Shown: positions 47,160-58,637 of the stretch, in pieces
Layout: each line of letters starts with the position of its first letter
Numbering within the stretch: the stretch's first letter is position 1
The notes under the pieces: model-generated
Databases searched by the model: none
What the model was told of the DNA's origin: nothing
What the model saw: the letters and a program-made list of their open reading frames with translations, nothing else
Assembly (NCBI GenBank): GCA_023374045.1
Contig: CM041776.1
Span: 276,481,039-276,545,038, forward strand
Length of the DNA: 64,000 nucleotides
Origin: Limonium bicolor
Lineage: Eukaryota > Streptophyta > Magnoliopsida > Caryophyllales > Plumbaginaceae
Direction of reading: 5' to 3'
Position numbers and translations under genes: made by a program

Positions 47160-48073
47160 TAAGAGCATACTCACTTACCAGTTAATATGATGTTGAACGT
47201 AGATTAGACGATGCGGCGTGGTCACTGAACGTAGAGTTGGTAGTTCCACTTGTTGATTGGACTGTCTTTTTGTTATATTAACTTTAAATGATTGTAACTT
47301 TTAAAATATCAGTCATTGATATGTTTTTGACAACTTTAAGTTTGTTTTAAAAAATTTGGTATTATAATTCATTAACTAACAAGTTGTGACTTGTTAATCA
47401 AATATTTTTTGACCGTATAAAATTTGGAACTGATAATAAATTATTATTATTTTGTGATGTATTATTTTACATGTTTACAATGATGCCCTAAATGATGATA
47501 TGATTCATTTAAATTTGTATTATGATTCATTAACTAACAAATGGTGCATTAAATTTTTTTTCTGATGTGAAATGTTGTGCAAAATATAAGTGTGTCTTGC
47601 TAACTAGTGAACAGTGAACCCAATCGTTGTAGTCCAACAAGGTCGTATCCACGGGACTTTGCAAATATCTAACTAATTACTAATAATATGCATAAACATG
47701 TACAAAAGTGTATAAATGCAAATTGTTTGAGTTTCTGGGATTTGATAAGATAAGTAGAAAATAAAGAAAAATAGTAAACTAATCTACCTATCTACGTTAG
47801 ATGTGCCCGGGATAGTGGGAATCACCTAAATCACCCGAACATACTCATAAACATATCTCACGTTAATTGTCTATTAGAGCTAATGTAAAGATTTCCCAAA
47901 TCTTGGACCAATCAAATCTTACCTAATAAATCACACCTCTTAACTCAAAGAAAGTTAGAGTCAGATAGCATTAATATCAAGTTTCTAACAATAGTCCTAA
48001 GGTCTTACCCCCTAATTCTAGAGTGCAAAAGCTAGGGGCCGTCTTCGTCTTCCTCTTCTTTTTCGAGGAAGTT
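47160..48073. other. Intergenic with LTR-derived fragment
   Basis: 47600-47660 has 'cgttgtagtccaacaaggtc' and 'gtatccacgggact', wording typical of decayed Ty3/gypsy LTRs. No TSD or coding signal. Otherwise AT-rich. Confidence 0.4.
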
Positions 48074-49114
48074 TGACATTGATGGTGGGATGTGAATGAC
48101 CGGATTGAGCATTAAGAGAAAGAACTTCTAGAATTGATGCTAAATTTGTTGAGTTGATCTTGTGAAGTTAATTGGTTATGTCATCCAATTAAGACATAAC
48201 CAATTAATGTTGCATTCACGAAGAGTTTCACCAAAGTTGAAGATGCAATAGTTGGAGTATTTATGCGATGCAAATTTATGGCATCTGTAGCACTTGGTGT
48301 TCTAACATTATGAGGAGAGTTACGAGGAAGTTTAATTCTTGAAAGAAGAAGTTAAGACTTCTGGTTTTCTAGATACCCGAGTGTTAGTTGTTCCTAGGTG
48401 TTAATGGATGGTGTTAATGAGGTTGTAACTTGTGAGCCATTATTAGGCAGTTGTTATTGGGTTAATGTGGGAATTAGTAAAGGGTTCAGATCTATCGCTA
48501 TAAATAGATCTAGTCACTCATAGTTTAGGATCATCCCAACTTGTGGGGATCACATCCAAGAGAGTCATGAGTGGTTTTATAGGAACTCAAAAGGACTCGG
48601 GTAAAAGCACCAAGGGAAAAACGGGTTGGTGGGTTGGTTGGGTGATCCTCATGTAAACTTGTATTCCTTATCCTCTTAATGAAAATTGTTTTATCTCCTC
48701 CCTTAGACGTAGGTTATGTCTTGACTGAACCACGTATATTCTTGTATCACTAAGGCCCCATTCTTTTGTCCACCGTTCAGCTGGTTTATGTACTATCAGT
48801 TGGATTAATCAACTCAGTTCATTCTTTTACAATCAACTATCAGTCAATATCAGCTAATATCAACTATCAACTAGTAGCTATTTAAACTCAAATTGTCTCT
48901 CATGTTCAACTGGTTTAATATGTTTGACTGGGTTGACCAGTTCAGCACATTCTTTTACAATCAGCCATCAGTCAATATCAGCTAGTATAAACTGTCAGCT
49001 AGATGCAAAAGAATGAGGCCTAAGTTTATCATTACATTATCTTGTGGTTTTTCTTCTTTGGTAATCATGTCGATCTCACCTCAATCTTGGGAAAATGGAC
49101 CCAATATCCTAACA
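48074..49114 (+). repeat. Left LTR of short LTR element (with MITE)
   Basis: TGACATTGATG to ATCCTAACA. About 771 bp after removal of the Tourist-like MITE. Confidence 0.75.
48754..49020. mobile_element. Tourist-like MITE, 267 bp
   Basis: Ends GGCCCCATTCTTTTG and (reverse complement) GGCCTCATTCTTTTG with TAA on both sides (48751-48753, 49021-49023). The right LTR has the empty site (CCCTAAATTTATC at about 50774). Internal repeats of 'atcagtcaatatcagcta' occur twice. Confidence 0.92.
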
Positions 49115-50167
49115 AATGGTATTCGAGCTCATGGTTTTTTGGGATGTCCGTGTTGATGAAGATGTCATTAGGAAGAGAAAATGGGTGATTCAAGATGATG
49201 CGGGCTTTGATAAAAGTGAGAAACGAATGATGGTATCAGAGAGAGAAACTTGTCGTGCTTTGAAGCTCATGCATTTCCTTGCCTTGATCGGAACACCGTG
49301 TTCGTGATATTCTTAAAGTTTTGGCACTCAGTTCTTGCTAATGGAGATGAAAATCCACTGAAGAATAAATGTGGTTTTATTCTTCATCGAGCAATGAAGA
49401 GAGCTTGGTGTCTCATGTTGTATCAAGTACGGTGAAGGTGAGGTGTTTTCATGAGAGAGGTGGTGTCGTCTTAAGAAGATGTTTGTATTGGAAACAAGTT
49501 CGGTAAAGAGTAAGAGCTTGTAACAAAAATAAAATTCATCTACTACGAGTGTTTTTTGTGTAGGGATGTACTTGAAGATGATGTTGTGTTGTTGGAAGGA
49601 GATCAAGTTAGGGATCTTGGATCTTGAAAAATCTGGGTGCATCGTTCATATTTGAAATGATTTGGTCCTTTTTTTTTACAAACCCTTATGTGGGGAAATA
49701 AGGATAATAAAAAATGGTAAGATCCGCAAAAGCTTCAATGATGGTAGATTGGTGCAGAAAACGTAAAATATTTTTTCGGGTCACGTGACATATTGTGGAT
49801 TTCCATTGGGCACTGAAGATCATCTAGCCAGTGGGTGGACCTAGGGTTGTGGTAGCGCACATATAACCACAAGCGAAGCTTTGCGTGGTGATCAGTTGTG
49901 AAACTTCCGTTAGGTCGTGTTTGAACACTTTGCGAAAAAACCGGATAAAGACAGAATAGATCACTATAGTCTTTGGCTGTGTAATTGTTTCTTGGGTTGC
50001 TACTTACTTTGTGTTTATGGCGGGTCCATGAATTTGGACCAGTGAGTCTTTGAGGGCTCGGGAAGGAGAGGTCAATTTACCAAAGTTGGAATGCAAACAG
50101 TCAAAATGAAGTTATCCGGTTTAATCCTTATATGGCTATTTTTGGAATTATTCTTCAAGATGAAGTT

Positions 50168-51041
50168 TGACATTGATGGGGGTATGTGATTGGCCGGATT
50201 AAGCATTAAGAGGAAGAATTGATGATAAATACGTTGAGTTTCTCTTGTGAAGTTAATTGGTTATGTCATCCAATTAATGTCGCATTCACGAAGAGTTTCA
50301 TGGAAGTTGAAGATGCAATAGTTGGAGCATTTATGCAATATAAATTAATGGCGTCTGAAATATTTGGTTTTCTAACATTATAAGGAGAGTTACGAGGAAG
50401 TTTAATCATTGAAAGAAGAAGTTAAAACTTCTGGCTTTCTAGATACTCAAGTGTTAGTTGTTCCTAGGTGTTAATGAATTATGCTAATAAGGTTGTAATC
50501 ATTATAACTTGTGAGCCATTATGTGGCAGTTGTTATTGAATTAATGTGGGGATAAGTGAATGGTTTAGATCTATCGCTATAAATAGATCTAGTAACCCAT
50601 AGCTTATGATCATCTCAACTTATTGGGGATCACATCCAAGGGATACACGGGTTGATGGGTTGGTTGGGTAATCCTCATGTAAACTTGTATTTCTCATCCT
50701 CTTAATGAAAATTGTTCTATCTTCTCTTGTGGGTGTAGTTCATGTTTGGACCGAACCATGTATATACTTGTGTCCCTAAATTTATCATTACATTCAGTAG
50801 CGGATCCAGAAGCTTTGTCTCGGGCGGGGGCAAAAAATACTTTTGACACTGTCACTCTTTAATATGTCATTTTATATTTTTTCAAAAATTTATAAGAGCA
50901 TTTCACAAATTTTCAAAAGTTTGGGGGGGGGGGGGGCGCCCCCCTTTGGATCCGCCCTGTTACATTATCTTGTGGTTTTTCTTTTTTGGTAACCATGTTG
51001 ATCTCACCACGATCCGGGAAAATGGGTCCGAAATCGTAATA
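50168..51041 (+). repeat. Right LTR of short LTR element (with MITE)
   Basis: TGACATTGATG to ATCGTAATA; the end aligns base for base in length with the left LTR end. About 702 bp without its MITE; it lacks roughly 50 bp present in the left copy near 48560-48610. Confidence 0.75.
50795..50959. mobile_element. hAT-type MITE, 165 bp
   Basis: Ends CAGTAGCGGATCCAG and (reverse complement) CAGGGCGGATCCAAAG. TTACATT is repeated on both sides (50788-50794, 50960-50966); the left LTR has the uninterrupted TCATTACATTATC at 49028-49040. Contains a long G-run then CGCCCCCC. Distantly like the MITEs at 16529 and 58991. Confidence 0.87.
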
Positions 51042-53425
51042 GTTAAGACCTCGACTATGTAAGTATGTATCCTTTAAGTACTAACTGGGTTGATATTTTC
51101 AAGAGAAACCCCAAAGCTTTGAAGTTTTGAATACAGTTCTCGCATAGCTGCGGTGTCATCCGTAGCATTAGTACACTTTTTTTTTATAAGGGAGTAGCAT
51201 TAGTACACTATCAGATCAAAGAAAAGTAAATCAATCTTATAATTGTATCTTCCTGATTGTTCTCTTCTTACTTCAATACTGCATGCAAGACAAGCAGAGT
51301 TCCTATCTCCTTTCTGCGATGATCAACTAACATCAAGCTTGAGCGACTTAATTGTTAACTAATCCAGTCAGATTCTTTCACAAAAAGGAATGACCCAGCT
51401 CTTATCTTGGACCTAGTCTGTAATGCGACATCATGTTTGCAGTTTCCGGGTAGTGTAAGAACTAAGAAAGGATCTCATAAAAAAATAGTTTTTTTTTTAA
51501 ATATTAATCAATTTCTTATGAGTTTATATGAAGTTAATTCATAAAATGTCATTAAAGTCATGCATAACTCATGAAGTGTTATTTCAATAATTGCGTCTTA
51601 TTTTATTCAATCTCACTCTAGCCGTTTAAAATCACACAAAATATCCCTAACTTGTTAACTTATCAGTTTGAATTGAAAGTATGAAATATCACAGTGCTAA
51701 AAAATGATCAAAACACTAAAGATGATTAAATATTTAATAATGGATCATCTAAAAAATATTTAACAAATAGTAAACATGCACACAAAATTCAATCAAAATG
51801 AAACTTTCTCTGTTATTTATTATAGAAATTTTCCAATTTTTATCCTTTTCATTTTTCACTAAAATATTTATAATATAGTTTAATACTGAAATATCATATA
51901 TTAGAAGTATGAATGTCAATTAATAAACAACTAATCTAATATGACATGTGGTGATTGTTGTATATATCAATTCAAAATTTTACCACATTAATTATATATA
52001 TTAAATCATCTTTCATTTTCACTTGTTTATTAATAACTCAACATATTAAAAATAGAAAAAATTCTTTGTTTTTTTCAAATTTTCAATAATATTTGATATT
52101 ATTTTTAAATATTTTTATACTTTATAATTTTTATACTAAATTTAATAGTTTGATTGATTGTTTATGTATTAAATTTATCAATCGTGTTATATTTTTAAAA
52201 TTATTCTTTTTGATGTAATAGATCTTTTCTAGTACTTTATGAAATGTCACTTCAACTTTACTTAAAAATAACAAAGTTGAAAGTGTTGTGCCTTAGTTCA
52301 CAAAATACCTCTCTAACGATTGAGCAACAATCAAAAAGATAAAAACACTTCTATTAGTAAACAAAGTAGTATGAAAGTGAACATATGGCAACTAATTCAT
52401 TTTTGTTATTTAATAATAGTTTATTATTTTTGTGTCATTTTATGTATTAAAAAACCTAATAGTATCTGTTTAAAAAAGATATTTATATCTTTAGTGTTGT
52501 AAAACACTCTGGAATCTGGATGTACATCCACATGTCTTTTGGTCTACTTAGACCATTCATTGGTGTAACTTTCGACACTTTCTCCGGACTCTTTGTTTGT
52601 GTAACCATCAACGATCTTTGATGTTTGTATTCGCACCTTATTAGTAATGGGTCATTCAAAGGCTCGGCATATGATACTATCTTGTTTTATATAAATACGT
52701 GATATGGAATGCAAAAAACATAAAAGATATCATCTTTGCCTGTATATAATACTCTCTTATTCTTTCGATATTATAGTAACATTTAGACGTGTGTAATTAA
52801 TTTTCCCTTTTCTTTACCACTATAGCATCCACATAGAAAAATATGCACTCAAGGATATTTCCAGACTGCTAACGGCTCCAACAACTAACAACCAATTATT
52901 ACGTTTGTAAGCGTTTTGTTCATGATCATGTCACACTACGATACACTTAATAGGGTTCGAAGTCGACGTTGACCTTATATGCAATGTCAACCCTCATGAA
53001 CCCATGCATCTGCCAATCTTATCTTACCCTCATCATCTCTCCTCCATTTCGGCCTAATCAACGGTTGCTAAACATCCCACATGTGGACCAATTCAAACGC
53101 ACCGTTATAATTCGACCAAATCAAATTTTAATTTCCTCCTCTACTCCAAATTAAACACAAGTAAAGAAGAGATAAGATAACAACTGGTAGGTAGGTGGAA
53201 GCTACGACAGCATGGCCGGCAAGGCACTAGCCGTATCCCGCCAAGATCCGATTGGAAACCAAGTGTATGTATGACACCGACCTATTAAATTTAAGCCCAC
53301 ACAAATCTATAATAGTACTAGTCATTCTTTCTTTATGACCATTGACCGGTTAATAAGTCAAAACATTTACTTTATCAACACCGGCTTCCCTTAACCTGAC
53401 TCTTCTAAATTAAACTACTACCGAA
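51042..53425. other. Intergenic, upstream of PP2C gene
   Basis: Mostly AT-rich without gene. A 16-bp string 'gtagcattagtacact' occurs twice (51162 and 51196). Near the gene there are W-box-like TTGACC strings (for example 53342-53347), compatible with stress-responsive control. Confidence 0.5.
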
Positions 53426-53433
53426 TATATATA
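53426..53433 (+). promoter_or_regulatory. Candidate TATA box of PP2C gene
   Basis: TATATATA, about 105 bp before the ATG at 53538, so transcription would begin near 53455-53465 with a leader of about 75 nt. Confidence 0.6.
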
Positions 53434-53537
53434 CCAGACTGAATCTCACACCACGTAGGCTTCCAACTCTCATAGATTCACAGTTTGTTCTTCAAACCTG
53501 TATTGAGATAAGAATCAAACACATCATTGCTACAAAA

Positions 53538-55066
53538 ATGCCTTGCATTGCAGTATCTTCCCCGACCGTTAATCAAAACACAACTTCTCCCTCTTCCATC
53601 ACATCTGCGGCTGGCCTATCTTCTCTTTCTCCACCGCCATGGATGGGCCTACTGAACTTCCAGGAGACCAATTCTACAAGTGTAAATACATCATTGGCCA
53701 CGACCGGGTTGAAGAGGCTGAGACCGGATATGAGGATCCAGATCCCAGTAATGAGCACTACAACTACAACCTCCCTGCTGCTTTCACCCACACAGCGAGG
53801 CAGAGGGAAGAGATCAGTGAACGAGATAGAAGGTGAAGGGGATGGGTTTGCTGCTTACTGTAAGCGAGGATGGAGATATGAGTTGGAGGACCGGTTCACT
53901 GCTTCCGTTCACATTAACGGCAATAGTAAGCAGGTAAAATTAAGAATACTGAGTCCATTTTTTTGTAAAATAAATAAAAAATTGAGGCGTTCAATTATTA
54001 TTACTCATTATATCAAATGTAGACACATGCATGATGCAATTACGAAGTGATTTAATTAACATTTCATGCATGTTTCCGTTCACAGGGTTTCTTTGGTGTA
54101 TTTGACGGGCACGGCGGTGCCAATGCGGCGGAATTCGCGGCGGTGAATTTAGAGAAGAATGTAATGAAGAGAGTGGAAGGGAAACTGTCGTCGGTCAATG
54201 CGTGTGATATTGAAGAGGCTGTGAGAGATGGGTACTTAGAAACGGATTCTGAGTACTTGAAAGAGAATGATGGTGGTGGCCGTGGCGGAAGTTGCTGTGT
54301 GACTGCAGTGATTACAAACGGTAACCTCGTAGTATCCAATGCCGGTGACTGTCGTGCCGTTTTGAGCCGCGGTGGGGTTGCGGAGGCTCTCACGGTTGAT
54401 CATAGGCCGTCAAGGGAAGATGAGCGGGAACGAGTCGAGTCAACGGTGAGTATTAATTCTCTCCATCGTACCCGATTTCTATTATTCCGCTTGTGATAGG
54501 TACAGCTGAGAGTAATTGAAGGGCTAAAATGGGATTTCTCGCTCTCAAAGTTGACTTACACTACACTACTCGGCTTACCGAATGTGTTTTCTTTGCACTT
54601 GCAGGGTGGGTACGTTGACTGTTGCAACGGGGTGTGGAGAATCCAGAGTACACTAGCAGTGTCAAGATCGATTGGAGATCACCATCTCAAGCAGTGGGTG
54701 ACAGCTGAGCCAGAAACGACCGCGTTGCGTATCAAACCGGATTGTCAGTTCCTTATAATGGCGTCTGACGGTGTTTGGGACAAGGTAATACTACAAACAA
54801 TATATACAATACCTTCCCATACACAATATTCAAAATAATGGCATCCTACATTATAATATATAGTAGTAACGATGCCGTTATTCCTTTTGCAGGTTACGAA
54901 TCAAGAGGCTGTAGATACAGTTCTCCCTCTCTGTGTAACAGGGAGTGGTGAAGTTAAGCCTAATCTTGGCCGTGCTTGTCGAGAGTTGGTAGAGTTATCA
55001 GTGAAGAGAGGTTCTTATGACGATGCCAGTGTCATGGTGGTTCTGTTAGACCACTTTGTAGCTTGA
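53538..55066 (+). CDS. PP2C-type protein phosphatase, group B (AP2C-like), 369 aa
   Basis: Metal-dependent Ser/Thr phosphatase; group B members (Arabidopsis AP2C1 type) dephosphorylate stress MAP kinases. Exons 53538-53933, 54086-54445, 54605-54784, 54893-55066, all phase 0 with GT-AG introns. The N-terminus (1-100) is Ser/Thr-rich and holds a basic/hydrophobic docking motif [14 protein letters not shown] (residues 58-70) matching the kinase-interaction motif of this group. PP2C motifs: ELEDRF (115-120), GVFDGHGG (136-143), [13 protein letters not shown] (217-229), [15 protein letters not shown] (236-250), [10 protein letters not shown] (272-281), ASDGVWD (305-311) and [10 protein letters not shown] (353-362), with the metal-binding Asp residues in place. 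The usual Arg of the first motif (R-R-x-x-M-E-D) reads G-W-R-Y-E-L-E-D here. Length is normal. Appears functional. Confidence 0.93.
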
Positions 55067-55155
55067 AAGAGCACATTATGTTCATAAATGTTAAGGGTAC
55101 TCAGAATCTAAGGAAGATGAAAAAAGGAGTGGATATATGGAAGTTTAACTTTTAG
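55067..55155 (+). other. PP2C 3' flank up to LINE poly(A)
   Basis: Likely 3' untranslated region; the LINE relic's T-run begins about 90 bp after the stop codon. Confidence 0.5.
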
Positions 55156-56200
55156 TTTTTTTTTTTTGGAATAAAGAGATGTTTATATTTATATCAAGCA
55201 TAAGAAGTAATGTAGCAGTAGATACATAGACCTATATATCTGATAACTAGGCGGGCAATACTGTTAAGGGAAGGGTGGATATACAAAAACCTCCCTCGCA
55301 GTGAACAAAAATAGCCTCAAGCTCGCAATCAAATCCCCGGCTCAATGATAAAAAACAACAAAACATCCAGATTTACAAAATTCTACTTCTAGGAGCAGAG
55401 GACTCTATCAAGCCAATCAATATCAGCGCTAGAGCTTTTCATCTTTGTCCAAATGATAGCTTTGATAGTAGCTTTGATGTCACAAATAATGAGAGAGGGG
55501 TCTCTGGCTTGGTTGGCCATAGCTCGCTTGCATCTTTCAATCCAGAGGTGGTAGACGACACTGGTGACTACTGCTCTTTTTACTAAGTCAATCGGGCGAT
55601 GCCTCTTGCAGTAGCGGATGATCCAGGTTGAGCAGCTGCGTAGACTTTTCTGGTTGGTAGGGATTCCCAACCAGTCACAGATAGTCCACCAAACCCTGTT
55701 AGAGTACCTGCAAAGGAAAAAAAAGTTGGTTGCTTGTCTCTTGAGCACGCTCACAGAGCCAGCATCTGTTAGCAAGTCATATGCCCCATGATTGGAGTTG
55801 ATCACAAGTTTTAAGTCTATCTTTCAAAGTGATCCACAGGATAAATTTGGCTTTGGGGGTAGACCAATTTTTCCAGCAAACATTGTACCAGTAAAAGTTC
55901 TGGGTTGGGGTGGAGACATCATTATAGAATGAGCTGACCCTGGGATGGGTGGGGTAGGAACTGAAAAGGGATATGACATCATTGGATGACCCACATTGCT
56001 CCATCCACCAGTCCCTAGCATGAAGGATAGTCTTCCAGGTCCATGGATCATTACCTTTAGCAGTGATCGTCCAGATACTGCTGCGATCAGGTAGGAAGAG
56101 CTTATGGATCCATTGGATCCAAAGACGTTCCGAGTCATGGGTAATGGCTGAGATAGTTTTGAGCGTGAACCACATATTCCATTTGTGGATTATAAAAATG
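55156..56200 (-). mobile_element. 5'-truncated LINE (L1-type) 3' end
   Basis: On minus, two overlapping frames (56175-55777 and 55805-55389) give the zinc-binding region at the end of plant L1 reverse transcriptases: VCWKNWSTPKAKFILWITLK, DRLKTCDQLQSWGI, then FFFLCRYSNRVWWTICDWLG and HLWIERCKRA. A frameshift separates them. The minus strand ends in A12 (55156-55167). Missing the endonuclease and RT core, so truncated at the 5' end as is usual for LINE copies. No TSD recognised. Confidence 0.82.
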
Positions 56201-56600
56201 GGAGTCGCTAAATTTTCTTTTCTAATTATAATGTGCTAAAAAGTAAATAGTTAAACCTTGTATATTTTCAAATCTTAAAATTTTAAAACCTAGTAATATA
56301 TAAATAAATAAATTATATCAATTTTTTTTAAATCTCATTCTCTATAAAATGAGATCTATATTGTCTATGTTTTTTTATTATTAGAAAATATATATTTGAA
56401 ATAAACTAGCATTTATTACTTGTATTTTGGTGATATAAAAATGTATAATACTAAAATATCCTTTAAAATTATAATATGTACTAATATATTCATTTCAAAA
56501 TTTATAATAAAATAACTAGAAAATCGAGTGGTTAATAATAAAAAAATTACATTAATAATATATATATGAATAAATTTTATTTTATTTTCTTTTTATACAA
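56201..56600. other. AT-rich spacer
   Basis: Nearly pure A/T with no gene or repeat structure that I can define. Confidence 0.6.
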
Positions 56601-56845
56601 ATTGTTGGATTCTTGACTCCGGTGCCTATGATCATATGTGGAAATCTCTCCCTGTTCACTAATTATAAATAAATAATCTTATACATTTTGATGTGCTGTT
56701 TGTCCCTAGCTTTAGGTTTAATCTCATCTCAATCAGTAAGTTATCTAAAGATATGAAAGGAGGATTCTGTTTTAACTGGAATTCTTGTATTTATCAAAAC
56801 TATAAACAACAACAAGAGTTATAGATTAGACAACTTTATAGGGGT
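56601..56845 (+). pseudogene. Copia pol relic (protease to pre-integrase)
   Basis: CWILDSGAYDHMWKSL at 56603 (protease DSGA) and, after a stop, LFVPSFRFNLISISKLSKD, the block before the integrase finger in copia elements. Same region as 32718-32930 of the copia element but clearly diverged. No flanking domains. Confidence 0.75.
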
Positions 56846-57039
56846 CAAGAGGTTTAGTTGAGGCACGTCATAAGTCCAAATGTCTGTATAAGTCCTAGCA
56901 CTACAAAAAAATTACCATTTAGCCACGGTGGGCCTATTCTATCAGTTTACAATTACCGTCACTAATACCTTCATTTTCCTTTATCTCCTCCAATAATAGT
57001 CATCGCTAAAAGAAAGTGACCAGTCCTCTCTCCTCCAAT
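56846..57039. other. Spacer
   Basis: 'Ccaagaggtttagttgaggc' and 'cgtcataagtccaaatgtc' at 56845-56885 already show wording of the tandem array that follows. No gene. Confidence 0.4.
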
Positions 57040-57800
57040 TCCTATCGACCTCGATGAATTCTTCTCCCAAGCGTCCCGCCCCAAGCTATAGAACTAGATG
57101 TCAAACAATCTTGTCGAGGCACATCATAAAAGTTTGTACATTCAATCGTTGTATTCTAGGCTCATCATAAGCCCTAAAGCTATAGATATCAAGAGGTCTA
57201 GTTAAGGCTTTGTCGTAAGTCCTCGTGCACCAAACCAAATATTTGTCCGTATTATAGGCTCGTCATAAGTCTTATAATTAGATGTAAAAAGATTTAGTTG
57301 AGGCACGTCATAAGTCCTCGTACATTCAATCATCGCATTCTAGGCTCATCATAAGCCCTAGGGCTGGATATCAAGAGGTCAAGTTGAGCCTCATCATAAG
57401 TCCTTGTGCACCAAACCAAACATTTGTCTATATTCTAGGCTCGTTATAAGTCATTGTGCACCAAACCAAGCATTTGTCTGTATTCTAGGCTCTTCATAAG
57501 TCCTTCCTTGTGCACCAAACCAAACATTTGTCTGTAGTCTAGGCTCGTCATAAGTCCTCGTACATTCAATCGTCGCATTCTAGGCACGTCATAGGCCCTA
57601 AAAATAGACATCAAGAGGTCTAATTGAGGTATCATAACTCCTTGTGCACAAACCAAACCAAACCAAACCACATTCTATATTCTAGGCTTGTCATAAGTCC
57701 TAGAGCTAGATATCAAGATATCTACTTGAGGCTCGTCATAAGTCCTTATGCACCCAAATCATTGCATTCTAAACTCGTTACAACTCTTCATGCATTAAAT
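57040..57800. repeat. Degenerate tandem array of 'ctcgtcataagtcct' units
   Basis: At least ten units built from CTAGGCTCGTCATAAGTCCT followed by either 'tgtgcaccaaaccaaacatt' or 'cgtacattcaatcgtcgcat' and sometimes 'agatatcaagaggtc'. Short units are about 50-55 bp (57400-57540); longer composite units are about 115-180 bp. Likely LTR-internal minisatellite of a Ty3/gypsy element. Confidence 0.8.
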
Positions 57801-58560
57801 CATTACATTGTAGGTTGGTCATGCACCCTTGCATTTTACATTTGTGATTGCATTTCAGCGTGCCATAAACCACTAGTGAGAATTTTTGGTGCCTTTTCAA
57901 CCTTGATCCAATTCTGCATGGTTTCTCTCGCAATATGCCTCGTTGTATGTGTCAAAATGAAACCCTCGTTTTATTACAAAATTTTTTGAATCAGTTTTCA
58001 AACATTTGAGGAAAAACTCTATTCTTCGAAAATGAATTTCCAACAATAATCCGATTTCAAAACCACCATTTTGTTTATTTATTTATCTATTTATCTCTCT
58101 TTTGTTTATTTTGCATCTTTTCAATAGGAAACTCTTCTTTTTCACTGATAGGACATCTTAGCTTTACCCTGCATTTTCATTTTAAAATATTAGCATTTTA
58201 AGGAACTTAATCGGTTATAACTATAACTTATATTTTATTTCTCACATTTTCACTTCAACTTGGTAAACATCGTACTTGGTTAGTTTTGGACATAGGAGAC
58301 ATTACAGGTCTTGAGTTCAAATTTAAACATGGGCAGCCTGCTATTCTTTGTTTTTTTTTAAATTTTCTTCTCGCATGGATCCCTTATGTAGAATCAAATG
58401 TAACCCAGCCCACTTGCCCGCGTTGAAATCAAACAAGGCCCAAGCCTACAAGATCGAATCGAACCTCTACTCTACCTACTAATCAGACACAACCCATAAT
58501 AAAAGAAAAAAACCTAGTGTCTATCGACAAATCGGTTGCAGCTCTAGTCATCCCCAACTT
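57801..58560. other. LTR-like debris after tandem array
   Basis: 57879-57900 'gtgagaatttttggtg' matches 38591-38606 near the end of the reverse Tat-like LTR, so this may be another fragment of that family. 58160-58560 has no feature I can define. Confidence 0.4.
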
Positions 58561-58637
58561 ATAAGAGCATCCACAATAAGGAAAGTGGATTTCACCCACC
58601 AAAAAACATTATTATAATTTCTTCTCTCACATTCGTA
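58561..58637. mobile_element. MITE fragment (GAGCATCCACAATA end)
   Basis: AAGAGCATCCACAATAAGG plus 'tttcacccaccaaaa' resembles one end of the Tourist-like MITE at 45145. The second end is missing. Confidence 0.45.

Larger units (their letters stand above)
48074..51041 (+). mobile_element. Short non-autonomous LTR retrotransposon (copia-like)
   Basis: Two related LTRs (48074-49114 and 50168-51041) flank about 1.05 kb of non-coding sequence. A primer-binding site TGGTATTCGAGC (49117-49128), close to the initiator-tRNA-Met type, follows the left LTR, and AAGATGAAGT precedes the right one. Both LTRs share TGACATTGATG starts and a CGCTATAAATAGATC box. No gag or pol domain occurs inside, so it relies on another element. 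No TSD was recognised, so the outer edges rest on the LTR alignment. Each LTR has its own MITE. Confidence 0.75.

Noticed and set aside
50915..50945. G-run followed by C-run as a possible G-quadruplex regulator
   Set aside because: It is a single homopolymer within a MITE, and the same kind of run occurs in the related MITE near 59117; no gene is adjacent.
57040..57800. CRISPR-like spaced repeats
   Set aside because: Eukaryotic context, degenerate units and spacers that are themselves repeated; it is a minisatellite.
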